In this document: positions 6,974 through 13,754 of the stretch, piece after piece
Position numbering within the stretch: position 1 is the first letter of the stretch
Layout: every line of letters begins with the position of its first letter
NCBI GenBank assembly: GCA_030592655.1
Contig: JAUVIQ010000018.1
Span: forward strand, 1 to 23,809
Direction: 5' to 3'
Origin: Planctomycetales bacterium
GTDB lineage: Bacteria; Planctomycetota; Phycisphaerae; SM23-33
DNA: 23,809 nucleotides
Notes under the pieces: model-generated
Told to the model about the DNA's origin: nothing
The model's input: the letters and a program-made list of their open reading frames with translations, nothing else
Databases searched by the model: none
Position numbers and translations under genes: made by a program

Positions 6974-7147
6974 TTACCTGCGTCGGCGGATCAACGCCAG
7001 GGGAAGACCAAGCGCTATCAGCGTCAACGTTACCGGCTCGGTCCGGCGGACCTGAACATGGCTTCCCCTCTGGCGGGTTACGATAAAACCGGATCGTTTC
7101 AAGGCCCGCAGTAGTTCCGCCCCCGTAACTACCGGGAGTTTAGGCAT
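6974..7147 (-). CDS. hicA: HicA-like toxin half fused to PEP-CTERM-like tail
   Basis: A 57-codon gene missed by length filters. It starts at ATG 7147 within an 8-base overlap (ATGCCTAA) with the end of hicB, the usual hicBA arrangement. Residues 1-35 are clear HicA: KLPVVTGAELLRALKRSGF, then RQRGSHVQVRR with the catalytic-position histidine at H30. A normal HicA continues with a third strand and a C-terminal helix. Here the sequence switches at about residue 36 to EPVTLTLIALGLPLALI and four arginines, then stops, which matches a PEP-CTERM tail. Other frames do not restore the missing HicA half. It is probably a recombination product and likely inactive as a ribonuclease; a membrane-attached variant is possible but speculative. 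Confidence 0.75.
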   Translation of the reverse strand: MPKLPVVTGAELLRALKRSGFIVTRQRGSHVQVRRTEPVTLTLIALGLPLALIRRRR

Positions 7148-7358
7148 TCGCGTGAACCTCTATTTCCCGCCGGATGACCCGTCGGACAGCAGCCTGTTGA
7201 CCTAATTCTTCAAGATGAAGTTCAGCGGCCTCGCGGAGATTTTCAATACATTCCTGTTCGGTTTCCCCCTGTGTGTAAATATCAAGTTCGGGACAAAAGA
7301 CGGTGTACCCGCCTTCTTCCTCAGGGATTAACTCGGCGGCAACTTTTATTGTCTTCAT
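7140..7358 (-). CDS. hicB: HicB-type antitoxin
   Basis: A 72-residue protein from the ATG at 7358 (MKTIKVAAELIPEEEGGYTV). The pattern EEGGYTVFCPELDIYTQGET, then ECIENLREAAELHLEE, is the HicB partial-RNase-H-like domain that neutralises HicA. No DNA-binding domain follows. An in-frame TTG 8 codons upstream is possible, but the extended -10 upstream would start transcription near 7380, just inside it, favouring 7358. It is coupled to hicA by an 8-base overlap. The antitoxin looks intact while its toxin is not, as expected of a decaying module. Confidence 0.85.
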   Translation of the reverse strand: MKTIKVAAELIPEEEGGYTVFCPELDIYTQGETEQECIENLREAAELHLEELGQQAAVRRVIRREIEVHANA

Positions 7359-7386
7359 TTTCACTACTGCATTATCTTTCAAGATG

Positions 7387-7395
7387 ATTCTATCA
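7387..7395 (-). promoter_or_regulatory. Extended -10 promoter for hicBA
   Basis: TGATAGAAT on the minus strand (TG-N-TAGAAT). No -35 is recognisable. The predicted start near 7380 gives a leader of about 20 bases to the ATG at 7358. Confidence 0.4.
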
Positions 7396-7468
7396 CGTTT
7401 CGATATTTCCTGACTAATAATTCTCGGATTCCAGCGTAAAAGGTGGGACTCGTTTCTCTCGTCCCAGC

Positions 7469-8311
7469 CTACCTAATTGTTGCCGTTGTCGGCTGGGTTG
7501 TCGGATGCGCCTCAAGCCACTTATGCGTCCTGGCGACTTCCGCCTTGAGTTGCTCGGCCTTCATCCAACGAACATAACCGCCTTTGAATAGTACATTCCC
7601 GCCCTCATTTTTGTGATATTTCACCGGCTGCCAGACCCAGACAAGATCGTCGGGCGCATCGTCCGGCAGGCGGATATAGATAAAATCACAAGGACCATCG
7701 TAAGGCACAGGCCGGGGATCAGGTATTTTGTCTTTACTGGTACCATATATGGACAGCAACAGGTCTGCGGGTTGTTCAAAATCCACCAAACGACGAAGAT
7801 CGTCCGGATATGCACCGTGCTCCTCGTGATAATGCACAAGTTCATGGCCGATGGTGTGGAGGCAAGCGCCGTCTATTGCTCTCTTTGCCAAGGTAAAACT
7901 GCGTCCCACCCCCGTGATAAAAAATACAAAACTGGCAATCCCACACACAAGCACGATTAGCCACACGTGGGCCTTGACGCTTTTGGTCCAGTCCCTCATG
8001 AGCCGCGCGGCGGCTACGATGCATCCGATGGTAATCGCCACAAAAGACAAGGTGATTGCGATCTCGACAGGATCCCCGCCTCCAAGAACGTCCAGACCCC
8101 CAATAACAATGAGCGGCCCCAGGAGTGCAGCGATTGCGATAATGGCACATGTCACAACTCGACGAGCAAGCCTGGGCGGCTGCTCGCCTTTCCTTCGCCA
8201 CTTCCATCCCATCAGCCAAGGCACGAACACCGCAGAAGCGATAAAAGCACCCACGGGAGGCAACAATAGCCGGAGTACAAATGTCGTGTCTCCAAAAAAG
8301 GATGTGCCCAT
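7469..8311 (-). CDS. Four-helix membrane protein with pseudopilin-like C-terminal domain
   Basis: A 280-residue protein. Four hydrophobic segments lie at about 11-35, 52-75, 83-105 and 115-135. A soluble domain follows: CLHTIGHELVHYHEEHGAYP (150-169) and, near 245, NVLFKGGYVRWM. The first resembles the N-terminal helix region and the second the LFADGHV-type end of planctomycete pseudopilin-like (DUF1559-like) proteins, with the DGH altered to GGY. The role is unknown; a membrane-anchored variant of such a domain is inference. AAGGAG lies 7 bases before the ATG. It follows the HD-domain gene by 33 bases on the same strand, so the two are probably co-transcribed. Confidence 0.75.
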   Translation of the reverse strand: MGTSFFGDTTFVLRLLLPPVGAFIASAVFVPWLMGWKWRRKGEQPPRLARRVVTCAIIAIAALLGPLIVIGGLDVLGGGDPVEIAITLSFVAITIGCIVAAARLMRDWTKSVKAHVWLIVLVCGIASFVFFITGVGRSFTLAKRAIDGACLHTIGHELVHYHEEHGAYPDDLRRLVDFEQPADLLLSIYGTSKDKIPDPRPVPYDGPCDFIYIRLPDDAPDDLVWVWQPVKYHKNEGGNVLFKGGYVRWMKAEQLKAEVARTHKWLEAHPTTQPTTATIR

Positions 8312-8344
8312 TGCTATCTCCTTGGCCGGAATATTTCGGATAGG

Positions 8345-8923
8345 TCAGACATTTCCCGCCAGGCCGATCTGGTCGGCTACTTCGCGCATTGCCATTATTA
8401 CGTCAGTTATCAGGTCGCTCCGCTCCACGCCCAGCATCCCGGCCCCCTTGTCGATAACCGACCGGTCAACGCCGGCGGCGAAAGATTTGTTCTTCCACTT
8501 CTTCTTGACCGACTTGGCTGTCAGGTCCATCACGCTCTTTGACGGGCGGACCAGGGCTGTGGCTGCGACCAGGCCGGTGAGTTCATCGACGGCGTACAGG
8601 ACCTTCTCCATATCGCTGGCCGGCTCGACGTCCGAGCAAATCCCCCACCCGTGCGAAACGACCGCGCGGATTAAATCCTCGCTCCACCCGTTTTCCGACA
8701 AAATCTCGCGGGCCTTCCGGCAATGCTGGTCGGGAAACTGCTCGTAATCAACGTCGTGAATCAGCCCGACGACGCCCCAGACCTCTTCATCCTGCCCCCG
8801 CTTGCGGGCGAAATATCGCATAACGGCCTCGACGGCCAAGGCGTGTTTTATCGCACGCTCGCTGGTGTTGTACTGCTTCAGAAGCGCAAAGGCCTCTTCA
8901 CGTGTGGGTATGTCCGATTGCAT
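8345..8923 (-). CDS. HD-domain phosphohydrolase-like protein
   Basis: A 192-residue protein of the HD superfamily. Metal-ligand candidates are in order: H27 (KHALAVE), H56-D57 (GLIHDVD), H91 (SHGWG) and D113 (YAVDELTGLVAA). The set matches the HDIG-type phosphohydrolases that act on nucleotides or phosphorylated metabolites; the substrate cannot be told. AGGAGA lies just before the ATG at 8923. It is upstream of and probably co-transcribed with the membrane protein at 7469-8311. Confidence 0.88.
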   Translation of the reverse strand: MQSDIPTREEAFALLKQYNTSERAIKHALAVEAVMRYFARKRGQDEEVWGVVGLIHDVDYEQFPDQHCRKAREILSENGWSEDLIRAVVSHGWGICSDVEPASDMEKVLYAVDELTGLVAATALVRPSKSVMDLTAKSVKKKWKNKSFAAGVDRSVIDKGAGMLGVERSDLITDVIMAMREVADQIGLAGNV

Positions 8924-8948
8924 TGGTTTATCTCCTGTTCCGTACCAC

Positions 8949-9003
8949 GAATCCCGAAGGGACGAATTACACGAATTATTCTACAAATTACACGAATTTT
9001 TTG
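8949..9003. repeat. Iterated GAATTACAC repeat
   Basis: GGGACGAATTACACGAATTA (8960-8979) is followed by ACAAATTACACGAATTTTTT (8983-9002), direct copies of a 10-base ATTACACGAA unit. It lies between the divergent HD-domain and FAD-oxidoreductase genes. Confidence 0.8.
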
Positions 9004-9037
9004 AAACTGATAAAACTACCCCGTCAATACCCGCAAC

Positions 9038-9066
9038 TTGCGGATGTGGGCAAAGGCGAATATAGT
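9038..9066 (+). promoter_or_regulatory. Promoter of FAD oxidoreductase, leaderless geometry
   Basis: TTGCGG (9038-9043), a 17-base spacer and TATAGT (9061-9066). The -10 ends 10 bases before the ATG at 9077 and no ribosome-binding site is present between them. Confidence 0.55.
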
Positions 9067-9076
9067 TCCTTGCACA

Positions 9077-10216
9077 ATGGCGAAGACTTATGACATTGCC
9101 GTTCTTGGCGCGACGTCGGCGGGATACGTCGCTGCGGCTACGCTGGCGAAAATGGGACGTGATGTGATTCTTCTGGAATCGCACCAAGTCCAGGCAGGCC
9201 AATTCCCAACCGAGTCGCCTCTGGCTGACTGGATACCGTCCGATACGTTCAAAACCTGCCCATTTCTGCGAAAGATTAAAACATCCGCAACGGATTCAGC
9301 CTTCCGGTCAATGCACTTTTACTCGGCAGACCTCACGCGCCAAGCCGTCCACAGCAGCAAATCCGTAGCGGGCTATACGCTGAAGCCGGAAAAATTCCTC
9401 AAGACCCTGTCCGATTCATCTCGGCAGGCGGGCGTGCGAATAGTCAGGTTCAGGCAACCTGTCGGGATTGACCTTCAGGAATCATCTGTTGTATTGAGCG
9501 AAAAAACGCCGTCCGGGAAGGAATTTCGAGCAGCCGTGCTGTTGATTGCCCGTGGCTCACCGGCTGAAGCAATCGCGGAGATTGGAATATCGGCACAGAC
9601 TGCCCCGGAAGGACAGATGACCATCTGTGGGCTTGACGTTCCGCTACCGTCGCCAGCCCGGAAAACGCCCAATGCCCTGCACGTTGCTGCAATTTCCGGG
9701 GCAGAGAGGTTTGGGATGTTTTTCCAGGCCGGTAGTGCCTTGCACGTTCGCATCGTCTATCTTTCCGGAGCCGCATCAAACGGTGGCGAAGAACTCGTCC
9801 AATTCATCCGGGACCTTCAACAGGCGGAACTTGTAGATGCGAATCTGGACCTTTCCAGGTCGAGGGCTTCGGCCTGGCGTCCGCCCGGCGGCGAAGCGCT
9901 CGATATGGAAACGCACACCGCCAAGCGGACGTTGCTAATCGGAACTGCCGGCGGTTTCGCCTCGGCAATGACCGGCGCGACGCTGGATGCCTCCATCCGC
10001 AGCGCGATAGTGTCAGCCGACGTCGCCGACCGCGCATTATGCAGCGACCGGTTCCAGGAAACACTGGCCGAATTCAAGGATAAATGGCGTAACACGCTCG
10101 CCGGAAACATCCGCCCGCCCGGTACGTCGCTCCAAATGATGATGCCGATGGCCCTGGCAAACAAGGCAATGACCGCCCGCTTCGCAAAAGCGTTCCTTTA
10201 TGGAGAAAACATATAG
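9077..10216 (+). CDS. FAD-dependent oxidoreductase, unknown substrate
   Basis: A 379-residue flavoprotein. The N-terminal dinucleotide-binding motif is YDIAVLGATSAGYVAAATLA with acidic E34 ending the second strand; the usual GxGxxG is relaxed to GATSAG (11-16). A second FAD-contact motif is seen late in the protein (LLIGTAGGFASAMTGATLDA, where GDAAGF is usual). Layout resembles geranylgeranyl-reductase-like or tryptophan-halogenase-like flavoproteins, but I cannot choose. The start at 9077 is preferred to an upstream in-frame ATG at 9038 because the promoter occupies 9038-9066. It stands alone, with no pathway clue from its neighbours. Confidence 0.82.
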   Translation: MAKTYDIAVLGATSAGYVAAATLAKMGRDVILLESHQVQAGQFPTESPLADWIPSDTFKTCPFLRKIKTSATDSAFRSMHFYSADLTRQAVHSSKSVAGYTLKPEKFLKTLSDSSRQAGVRIVRFRQPVGIDLQESSVVLSEKTPSGKEFRAAVLLIARGSPAEAIAEIGISAQTAPEGQMTICGLDVPLPSPARKTPNALHVAAISGAERFGMFFQAGSALHVRIVYLSGAASNGGEELVQFIRDLQQAELVDANLDLSRSRASAWRPPGGEALDMETHTAKRTLLIGTAGGFASAMTGATLDASIRSAIVSADVADRALCSDRFQETLAEFKDKWRNTLAGNIRPPGTSLQMMMPMALANKAMTARFAKAFLYGENI

Positions 10217-10314
10217 ATCGACTTTGCCGTAGTAGAGGTAGAAGGGAATATATAAGCGCAGCCCAGGAAATCGGACACGACTGACGCCTCCGCCTCGGCG
10301 CACTCAAGAATGCC

Positions 10315-10343
10315 TTGACGCACGTCGATATTATGAATATAAA
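10315..10343 (+). promoter_or_regulatory. Near-consensus sigma-70-type promoter
   Basis: TTGACG (10315-10320), exactly 17 bases, then TATAAA (10338-10343). A start near 10350 gives a leader of about 26 bases with AGGTGG before the ATG at 10376. It is one of the best promoters in the window and serves a 69-codon gene. Confidence 0.65.
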
Positions 10344-10375
10344 TCACCGTTTACGGAACAAATGCAGGTGGAACA

Positions 10376-10585
10376 ATGACTAAACGCACTGTCAACAACA
10401 TGCTCGTAGGGGCTGGAAGCCTTTTGGACGTATATGGTATTGGTTCCGGACAAGGTGAACTACTGGATACCAAGCCACATCTTCCTCATCACTCGGACAC
10501 AGAGGCCCTCCAGAAAGACTGGCGTCAGGTTGGCGTTGATATTTCTGATGCAATAAGACACGTCAGTCCGAAACTTACTCCGTAA
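10376..10585 (+). CDS. Orphan 69-residue protein, unknown function
   Basis: I do not recognise this protein. Residues 7-25 (NNMLVGAGSLLDVYGIGSGQ) could be a short amphipathic or loosely hydrophobic region. The middle is histidine-rich (PHLPHHSD) and the end carries a predicted helix (ALQKDWRQVGVDISDAIRHV). There is no signal peptide or known motif. It is supported as a real gene by a near-consensus promoter, AGGTGG 4 bases before the ATG, and normal codon use. It stands alone between the FAD oxidoreductase and arfB. Confidence 0.65.
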   Translation: MTKRTVNNMLVGAGSLLDVYGIGSGQGELLDTKPHLPHHSDTEALQKDWRQVGVDISDAIRHVSPKLTP

Positions 10586-10678
10586 TGACAAGACGCAAGA
10601 ACAAGTTGAAGAAGCATCATTCCACTTCGGGCAATTCATGTCGATACCGCAAATGGTGCGAAAGAATAGGGCAATGCT

Positions 10679-11104
10679 ATGATCCGTATTACTCGCGCCA
10701 TTTCGATTGACGAGGGGGAAATTCGGGAGGAGTTTATTCGCGCGTCGGGTCCCGGCGGGCAGAATGTCAATAAAGTCGCAACGGCAGTGCAACTCCGCTT
10801 TGACGTAACCGGCTCAGCCTCCCTGCCTGACGATGTACGTGAGCGTCTGATTCGCCTTGCAGGTCGGCGGGTAACGAGCGATGGCGTATTGATTATCGAG
10901 GCCCGGCGATTTCGCACGCAGCAACGGAACCGCGACGATGCACGCGACCGCTTGGTCGATTTAATCCGAAAAGCAGCGAAAAAGCCCAAACCCCGACGAA
11001 AGACGAAACCGACGCTCGCATCAAAAAAACGCCGCATGGAAACGAAACACCGCCGAAGCCAAACCAAGCGTATGCGCGGGACCGTTCCACCATCCGAGGA
11101 TTAA
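10679..11104 (+). CDS. arfB: Alternative ribosome-rescue factor ArfB (YaeJ-like)
   Basis: A 141-residue peptidyl-tRNA hydrolase of the release-factor-like class. GPGGQNVNKV at 24-33 carries the catalytic GGQ that hydrolyses peptidyl-tRNA on stalled ribosomes. The C-terminal 50 residues are strongly basic (KKPKPRRKTKPTLASKKRR), which in this family enters the empty mRNA channel of non-stop ribosomes. Length agrees with ArfB. A related GGQ-domain protein of other function is unlikely given the basic tail. The ribosome-binding site is weak. The gene converges on the PEP-CTERM phosphatase with a shared terminator. Confidence 0.93.
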   Translation: MIRITRAISIDEGEIREEFIRASGPGGQNVNKVATAVQLRFDVTGSASLPDDVRERLIRLAGRRVTSDGVLIIEARRFRTQQRNRDDARDRLVDLIRKAAKKPKPRRKTKPTLASKKRRMETKHRRSQTKRMRGTVPPSED

Positions 11105-11135
11105 AAAAAGCCCAGCCATTCGAATGGCTGGGCTT
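11101..11135 (-). terminator. Strong intrinsic terminator between convergent genes
   Basis: A perfect 14-bp palindromic stem (arm AAGCCCAGCCATTC) at 11108-11135 is followed on the minus strand by a run of seven T including the stem edge (11109-11103). It ends the phosphatase transcript; the same stem lies right after the arfB stop and may act weakly on the plus strand. Confidence 0.85.
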
Positions 11136-11195
11136 CAATGGGTCGTTTTATGTACTGCTTTTCACTCCATCAGCGTTCGGATGTATATCGCTACC

Positions 11196-12071
11196 CTACC
11201 GCCTTCGCTTACGCAGGATGCCGACCGCGCCGAACGCCAGAAAGACCATTGTTCCCGGCTCCGGAGTGGCGATGGTGAAACTGTCGATGAAAACGCCCCC
11301 GGCTCTGTAGTGATTGACCTCCACGCAAGGGCCGTCAACCTCCACAATTAAGTAATCGTACGGAGAGTGTCCCGCTGTGCCCACAACGAACTCCCACGTC
11401 CCGTCCGGTTCGGATGGTGGACGGGCCTCGTATCTATGCAAATGCCCGCAGAAAAAGGCGTTAACACCGTGATCTACAAGCATCTGAAACTCTCCGGCCA
11501 GACCCGGATGGTGACTATACACAAACACGTGCTCAAAGCCGGTGCTTGCATCGAGGATATTATTCAGCCATGCCTTGTCGCGGACGCCGACGCTTCGGTC
11601 TTCCCAGTCGGTGCAGACGCTGATGAATCGGCTGTTGCCGTGATCAAAGTAGTACGTAATGCCCTTTTCTCCCGTCGGGCCGTTCTGAGGCATGTCGGGA
11701 AACGCTTCTCGCCATAGATCCAGAAGCCCCATAAGGCCCGCGTCGCGATTGCCTGGCGTTACGTACATCTTACCCGTGAAGTGACTGGTAACATCCTTCC
11801 AGTGTGCCCATTGCCTCTCGAGCCTGACGCCATAGCCCAGGTCGCCGGGGAAAAGACAAAAGGCCGGGTCATGTACATTCATCTCGGTGATGAGTTGACT
11901 GAGCATGGGATGAACCCCCAACTGCTCTGGGTCGGTCCAGTCGCCTTCACTGTCGGCCATTACGCCGAATCGGAACGCAAAGGCTGTATCCGCCCCCGTC
12001 GAGAAAACCACAACCGCCAATAAAACAAGCCCGACAATCCTGCCAAGTGAAATTCGCCTCTTTGCGAGCAT
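11196..12071 (-). CDS. Secreted purple-acid-phosphatase-like protein with PEP-CTERM tail
   Basis: A 291-residue calcineurin-like metallophosphoesterase. A signal peptide spans 1-32 (KRR, hydrophobic core, ADTAFA). Metal-site motifs follow the purple acid phosphatase series: D40 region (ADSEGD), GDLGY (76-80), GNRD (107-110) where GNHD is normal, VYSHH (184-188) and GHLH (209-212). The His-to-Arg change at 109 removes the residue that usually stabilises the phosphate transition state, so activity may be reduced or altered. PEPGT (270-274), a hydrophobic stretch and RKRRR form a textbook PEP-CTERM signal. The start at 12071 is set by GGAGGT 7 bases upstream, although the frame is open 21 codons further. 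Likely surface-anchored; the substrate is unknown. Confidence 0.9.
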   Translation of the reverse strand: MLAKRRISLGRIVGLVLLAVVVFSTGADTAFAFRFGVMADSEGDWTDPEQLGVHPMLSQLITEMNVHDPAFCLFPGDLGYGVRLERQWAHWKDVTSHFTGKMYVTPGNRDAGLMGLLDLWREAFPDMPQNGPTGEKGITYYFDHGNSRFISVCTDWEDRSVGVRDKAWLNNILDASTGFEHVFVYSHHPGLAGEFQMLVDHGVNAFFCGHLHRYEARPPSEPDGTWEFVVGTAGHSPYDYLIVEVDGPCVEVNHYRAGGVFIDSFTIATPEPGTMVFLAFGAVGILRKRRR

Positions 12072-12303
12072 GTTGATACCTCCGTTAAAAAGTCCTTTCT
12101 GCGATGGAACGAGCAGCCAACGAGCATTAAACAATTACCACCGTATCCGATAATTGGAGCCTTCTCAAGTTTATCCCGTGTAAAAGGAGCAACAAGGGCC
12201 CACGCCGTGAAAGAATACCGTCCCATTTCCCTTTTTGAGTTTGACGCACAACTGTCTGGAAAGTTCCCGCCGAGTATAGATTTTTTTCGGTGTGGTCAGG
12301 GTA

Positions 12304-13266
12304 TTACCCTTTTTGCATCATCGTCCGGATATGTGTCGTTGTCGCCGATGCCAGACCGGCCAAGTCGTATCCGCCTTCCAACATCGAGATGATTCGCCCC
12401 CCTGCCGACGCTGCGGCGATGTCCATGACGATTTTCGTCAAGGCTACGATTCCTTCGTTGGTAACGCCCAAGCCGCCGATAGGATCGCTCGCTATACAAT
12501 CGAAACCGGCGGAAACAATCACCAGTTCCGGCGAGAATTGCTCCATGGCTGGGACAAGATGTTCGGTAAAGGCTGCGATGATCTCCTCATCACCAACTCC
12601 CATCGGAAGCGGGCAGTTTATGTTGGTTCGGTCGCCCCTGCCTTCGCCGGTCTGACCGGCATACCCCAGGTGGGTCATCGGCATCGGGTACAGGCCGAAC
12701 TGATGGGTCGAAAAATAGAAAACGGACGGGTCGTCGTAGAAAATTTCCTGCGTCCCGTTCCCGTGATGGACGTCCCAATCGACGATGAGGACGCGCTCCG
12801 GATTATGGTTTTTCTGTGCGTATCTGGCGGCGATTGCGGCATTGTTGAAGACGCAGAATCCCATTCCCGCGCCGGCAGTGGCGTGATGCCCCGGCGGGCG
12901 GACGGCGCAGAAGGCTGAATTGACCTTGCCGCTGCAAACGGCATCGACTGCCCGCATCGCCCCACCGGCAGCCAGCAGCGCGATGTCGTAAGATTTCGGG
13001 CAGACGTTCGTATCGCCGGTCGAAAGCATCGTCATACCGGCTTCGATGTCCCGCTGGGCCTGCTCGATGTAATCGGCCTTGTGGATAAGACGCAAATCAT
13101 CCTCGCTCGCCGAGTCAGGTTCAATATGAACAAGTTCATCCCATAGCCCGTCGTCATGCAGTTTTTCCCATATCGCCGCCAGCCGCTGCGGTGATTCGGG
13201 ATGACCGAGACCGGTGATGTGTTCGAGATACGCCGGATCAGAAATAAACGCGACTTTGTTATTCAT
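12304..13266 (-). CDS. Histone-deacetylase-family amidohydrolase
   Basis: A 320-residue zinc hydrolase of the class II HDAC / acetoin-utilisation (AcuC-like) superfamily. The signatures are complete: RPPGHHA with H127 and H128, VDWDVHHGNGTQ with D165 and H167, SAGFDCIASDPIGGL with D256, and LEGGYDL with Y300. D165, H167 and D256 are the expected zinc ligands. Bacterial members remove acyl groups from lysines or act on acetylpolyamines; the substrate is not evident here. The start follows GGGGAA. It lies 22 bases after the intact hicA and may be read from the hicBA promoter as well as its own. Confidence 0.92.
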   Translation of the reverse strand: MNNKVAFISDPAYLEHITGLGHPESPQRLAAIWEKLHDDGLWDELVHIEPDSASEDDLRLIHKADYIEQAQRDIEAGMTMLSTGDTNVCPKSYDIALLAAGGAMRAVDAVCSGKVNSAFCAVRPPGHHATAGAGMGFCVFNNAAIAARYAQKNHNPERVLIVDWDVHHGNGTQEIFYDDPSVFYFSTHQFGLYPMPMTHLGYAGQTGEGRGDRTNINCPLPMGVGDEEIIAAFTEHLVPAMEQFSPELVIVSAGFDCIASDPIGGLGVTNEGIVALTKIVMDIAAASAGGRIISMLEGGYDLAGLASATTTHIRTMMQKG

Positions 13267-13288
13267 CGTTGTAAATTCCCCTATGCCC

Positions 13289-13480
13289 TCACTTACACTG
13301 TGGAATACCCAATTGTCTGCAAATCAAACGTGCAAGGTGGTCATTGATTTCCGTGTGGCGTGGGACGGTAGATTGTTTGCTCTTATCTGCCAGATTAATC
13401 CAACGGGAATGCTTCGCCCCCTCTCGAAGCAGAACACATCCGTTACGCGTCAAATGACGGAGTAACTGTTTTCGTTTCAC
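13289..13480 (-). CDS. hicA: HicA-type toxin (intact)
   Basis: A 63-residue mRNA interferase. The HicA pattern is complete: MKRKQLLRHLTRNGCVLLRE, then GAKHSRW with the catalytic histidine at H24, STVPRH, and a C-terminal helix ending ICRQLGIP. The start is GTG at 13480, overlapping the hicB stop by 4 bases (GTGA), so toxin translation is coupled to that of its antitoxin. This contrasts with the truncated hicA at 6974-7147. Confidence 0.88.
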   Translation of the reverse strand: MKRKQLLRHLTRNGCVLLREGAKHSRWINLADKSKQSTVPRHTEINDHLARLICRQLGIPQCK

Positions 13481-13686
13481 AGTTCTATAGTCTCGCAGAC
13501 GAGTTCGGTTGACGAGGCGGGAAGGTCATCCATGTCCACAGGTTCGAGCATCAGGGCGATAGCGTCCTTGAGGTTTTCCCTGGCTTCATCCAGCGTTTTT
13601 CCCTGCGTCAGAGCGCCTGGAACGTCATCCGTCCACGCCACCCACCACTCGCCGCGATGTAGAAAGTTGACTTGATATTTCCTCAT
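13477..13686 (-). CDS. hicB: HicB-type antitoxin
   Basis: A 69-residue antitoxin from the ATG at 13686 (MRKYQVNFLHRGEWWVAWTD). The DDVPGALTQGKTLDEARENLKDAIALML pattern is the HicB fold. No DNA-binding extension is present, so any operon autoregulation would need the HicA-HicB complex or another protein. The frame is open 13 codons further upstream, but the promoter at 13711-13739 overlaps that extension. It is first in the hicB-hicA operon, directly after ftsY. Confidence 0.87.
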   Translation of the reverse strand: MRKYQVNFLHRGEWWVAWTDDVPGALTQGKTLDEARENLKDAIALMLEPVDMDDLPASSTELVCETIEL

Positions 13687-13710
13687 AATTCCATTCTTCC
13701 CTTCACATAT

Positions 13711-13739
13711 ATTATGGCGCGCCAATAGATATTCGTCAA
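13711..13739 (-). promoter_or_regulatory. Promoter of intact hicBA with internal palindrome
   Basis: On the minus strand TTGACG (13739-13734), a 17-base spacer and CATAAT (13716-13711). The palindrome TGGCGCGCCA (13715-13724) overlaps the edge of the -10 and the spacer, a position where an operator would block transcription. Operator function is inference. Confidence 0.55.
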
Positions 13740-13754
13740 TCTACGACCTATCTT

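Noticed and set aside
6974..7062. Frameshifted but otherwise complete hicA
   Set aside because: The two other frames of this strand do not contain the missing HicA strand and helix, whereas the in-frame reading is a good PEP-CTERM-like tail.
7851..8747. Long plus-strand open frame of 298 codons opposite the membrane protein and HD genes
   Set aside because: It spans two well-supported minus-strand genes with good ribosome-binding sites; its translation is Ser/Thr/Arg/Pro-rich with no motif, typical of an antisense shadow in GC-rich DNA.
12072..12303. Gene or RNA between the phosphatase and HDAC-like genes
   Set aside because: Only a short open frame without a ribosome-binding site or motif; no RNA structure or promoter could be supported.
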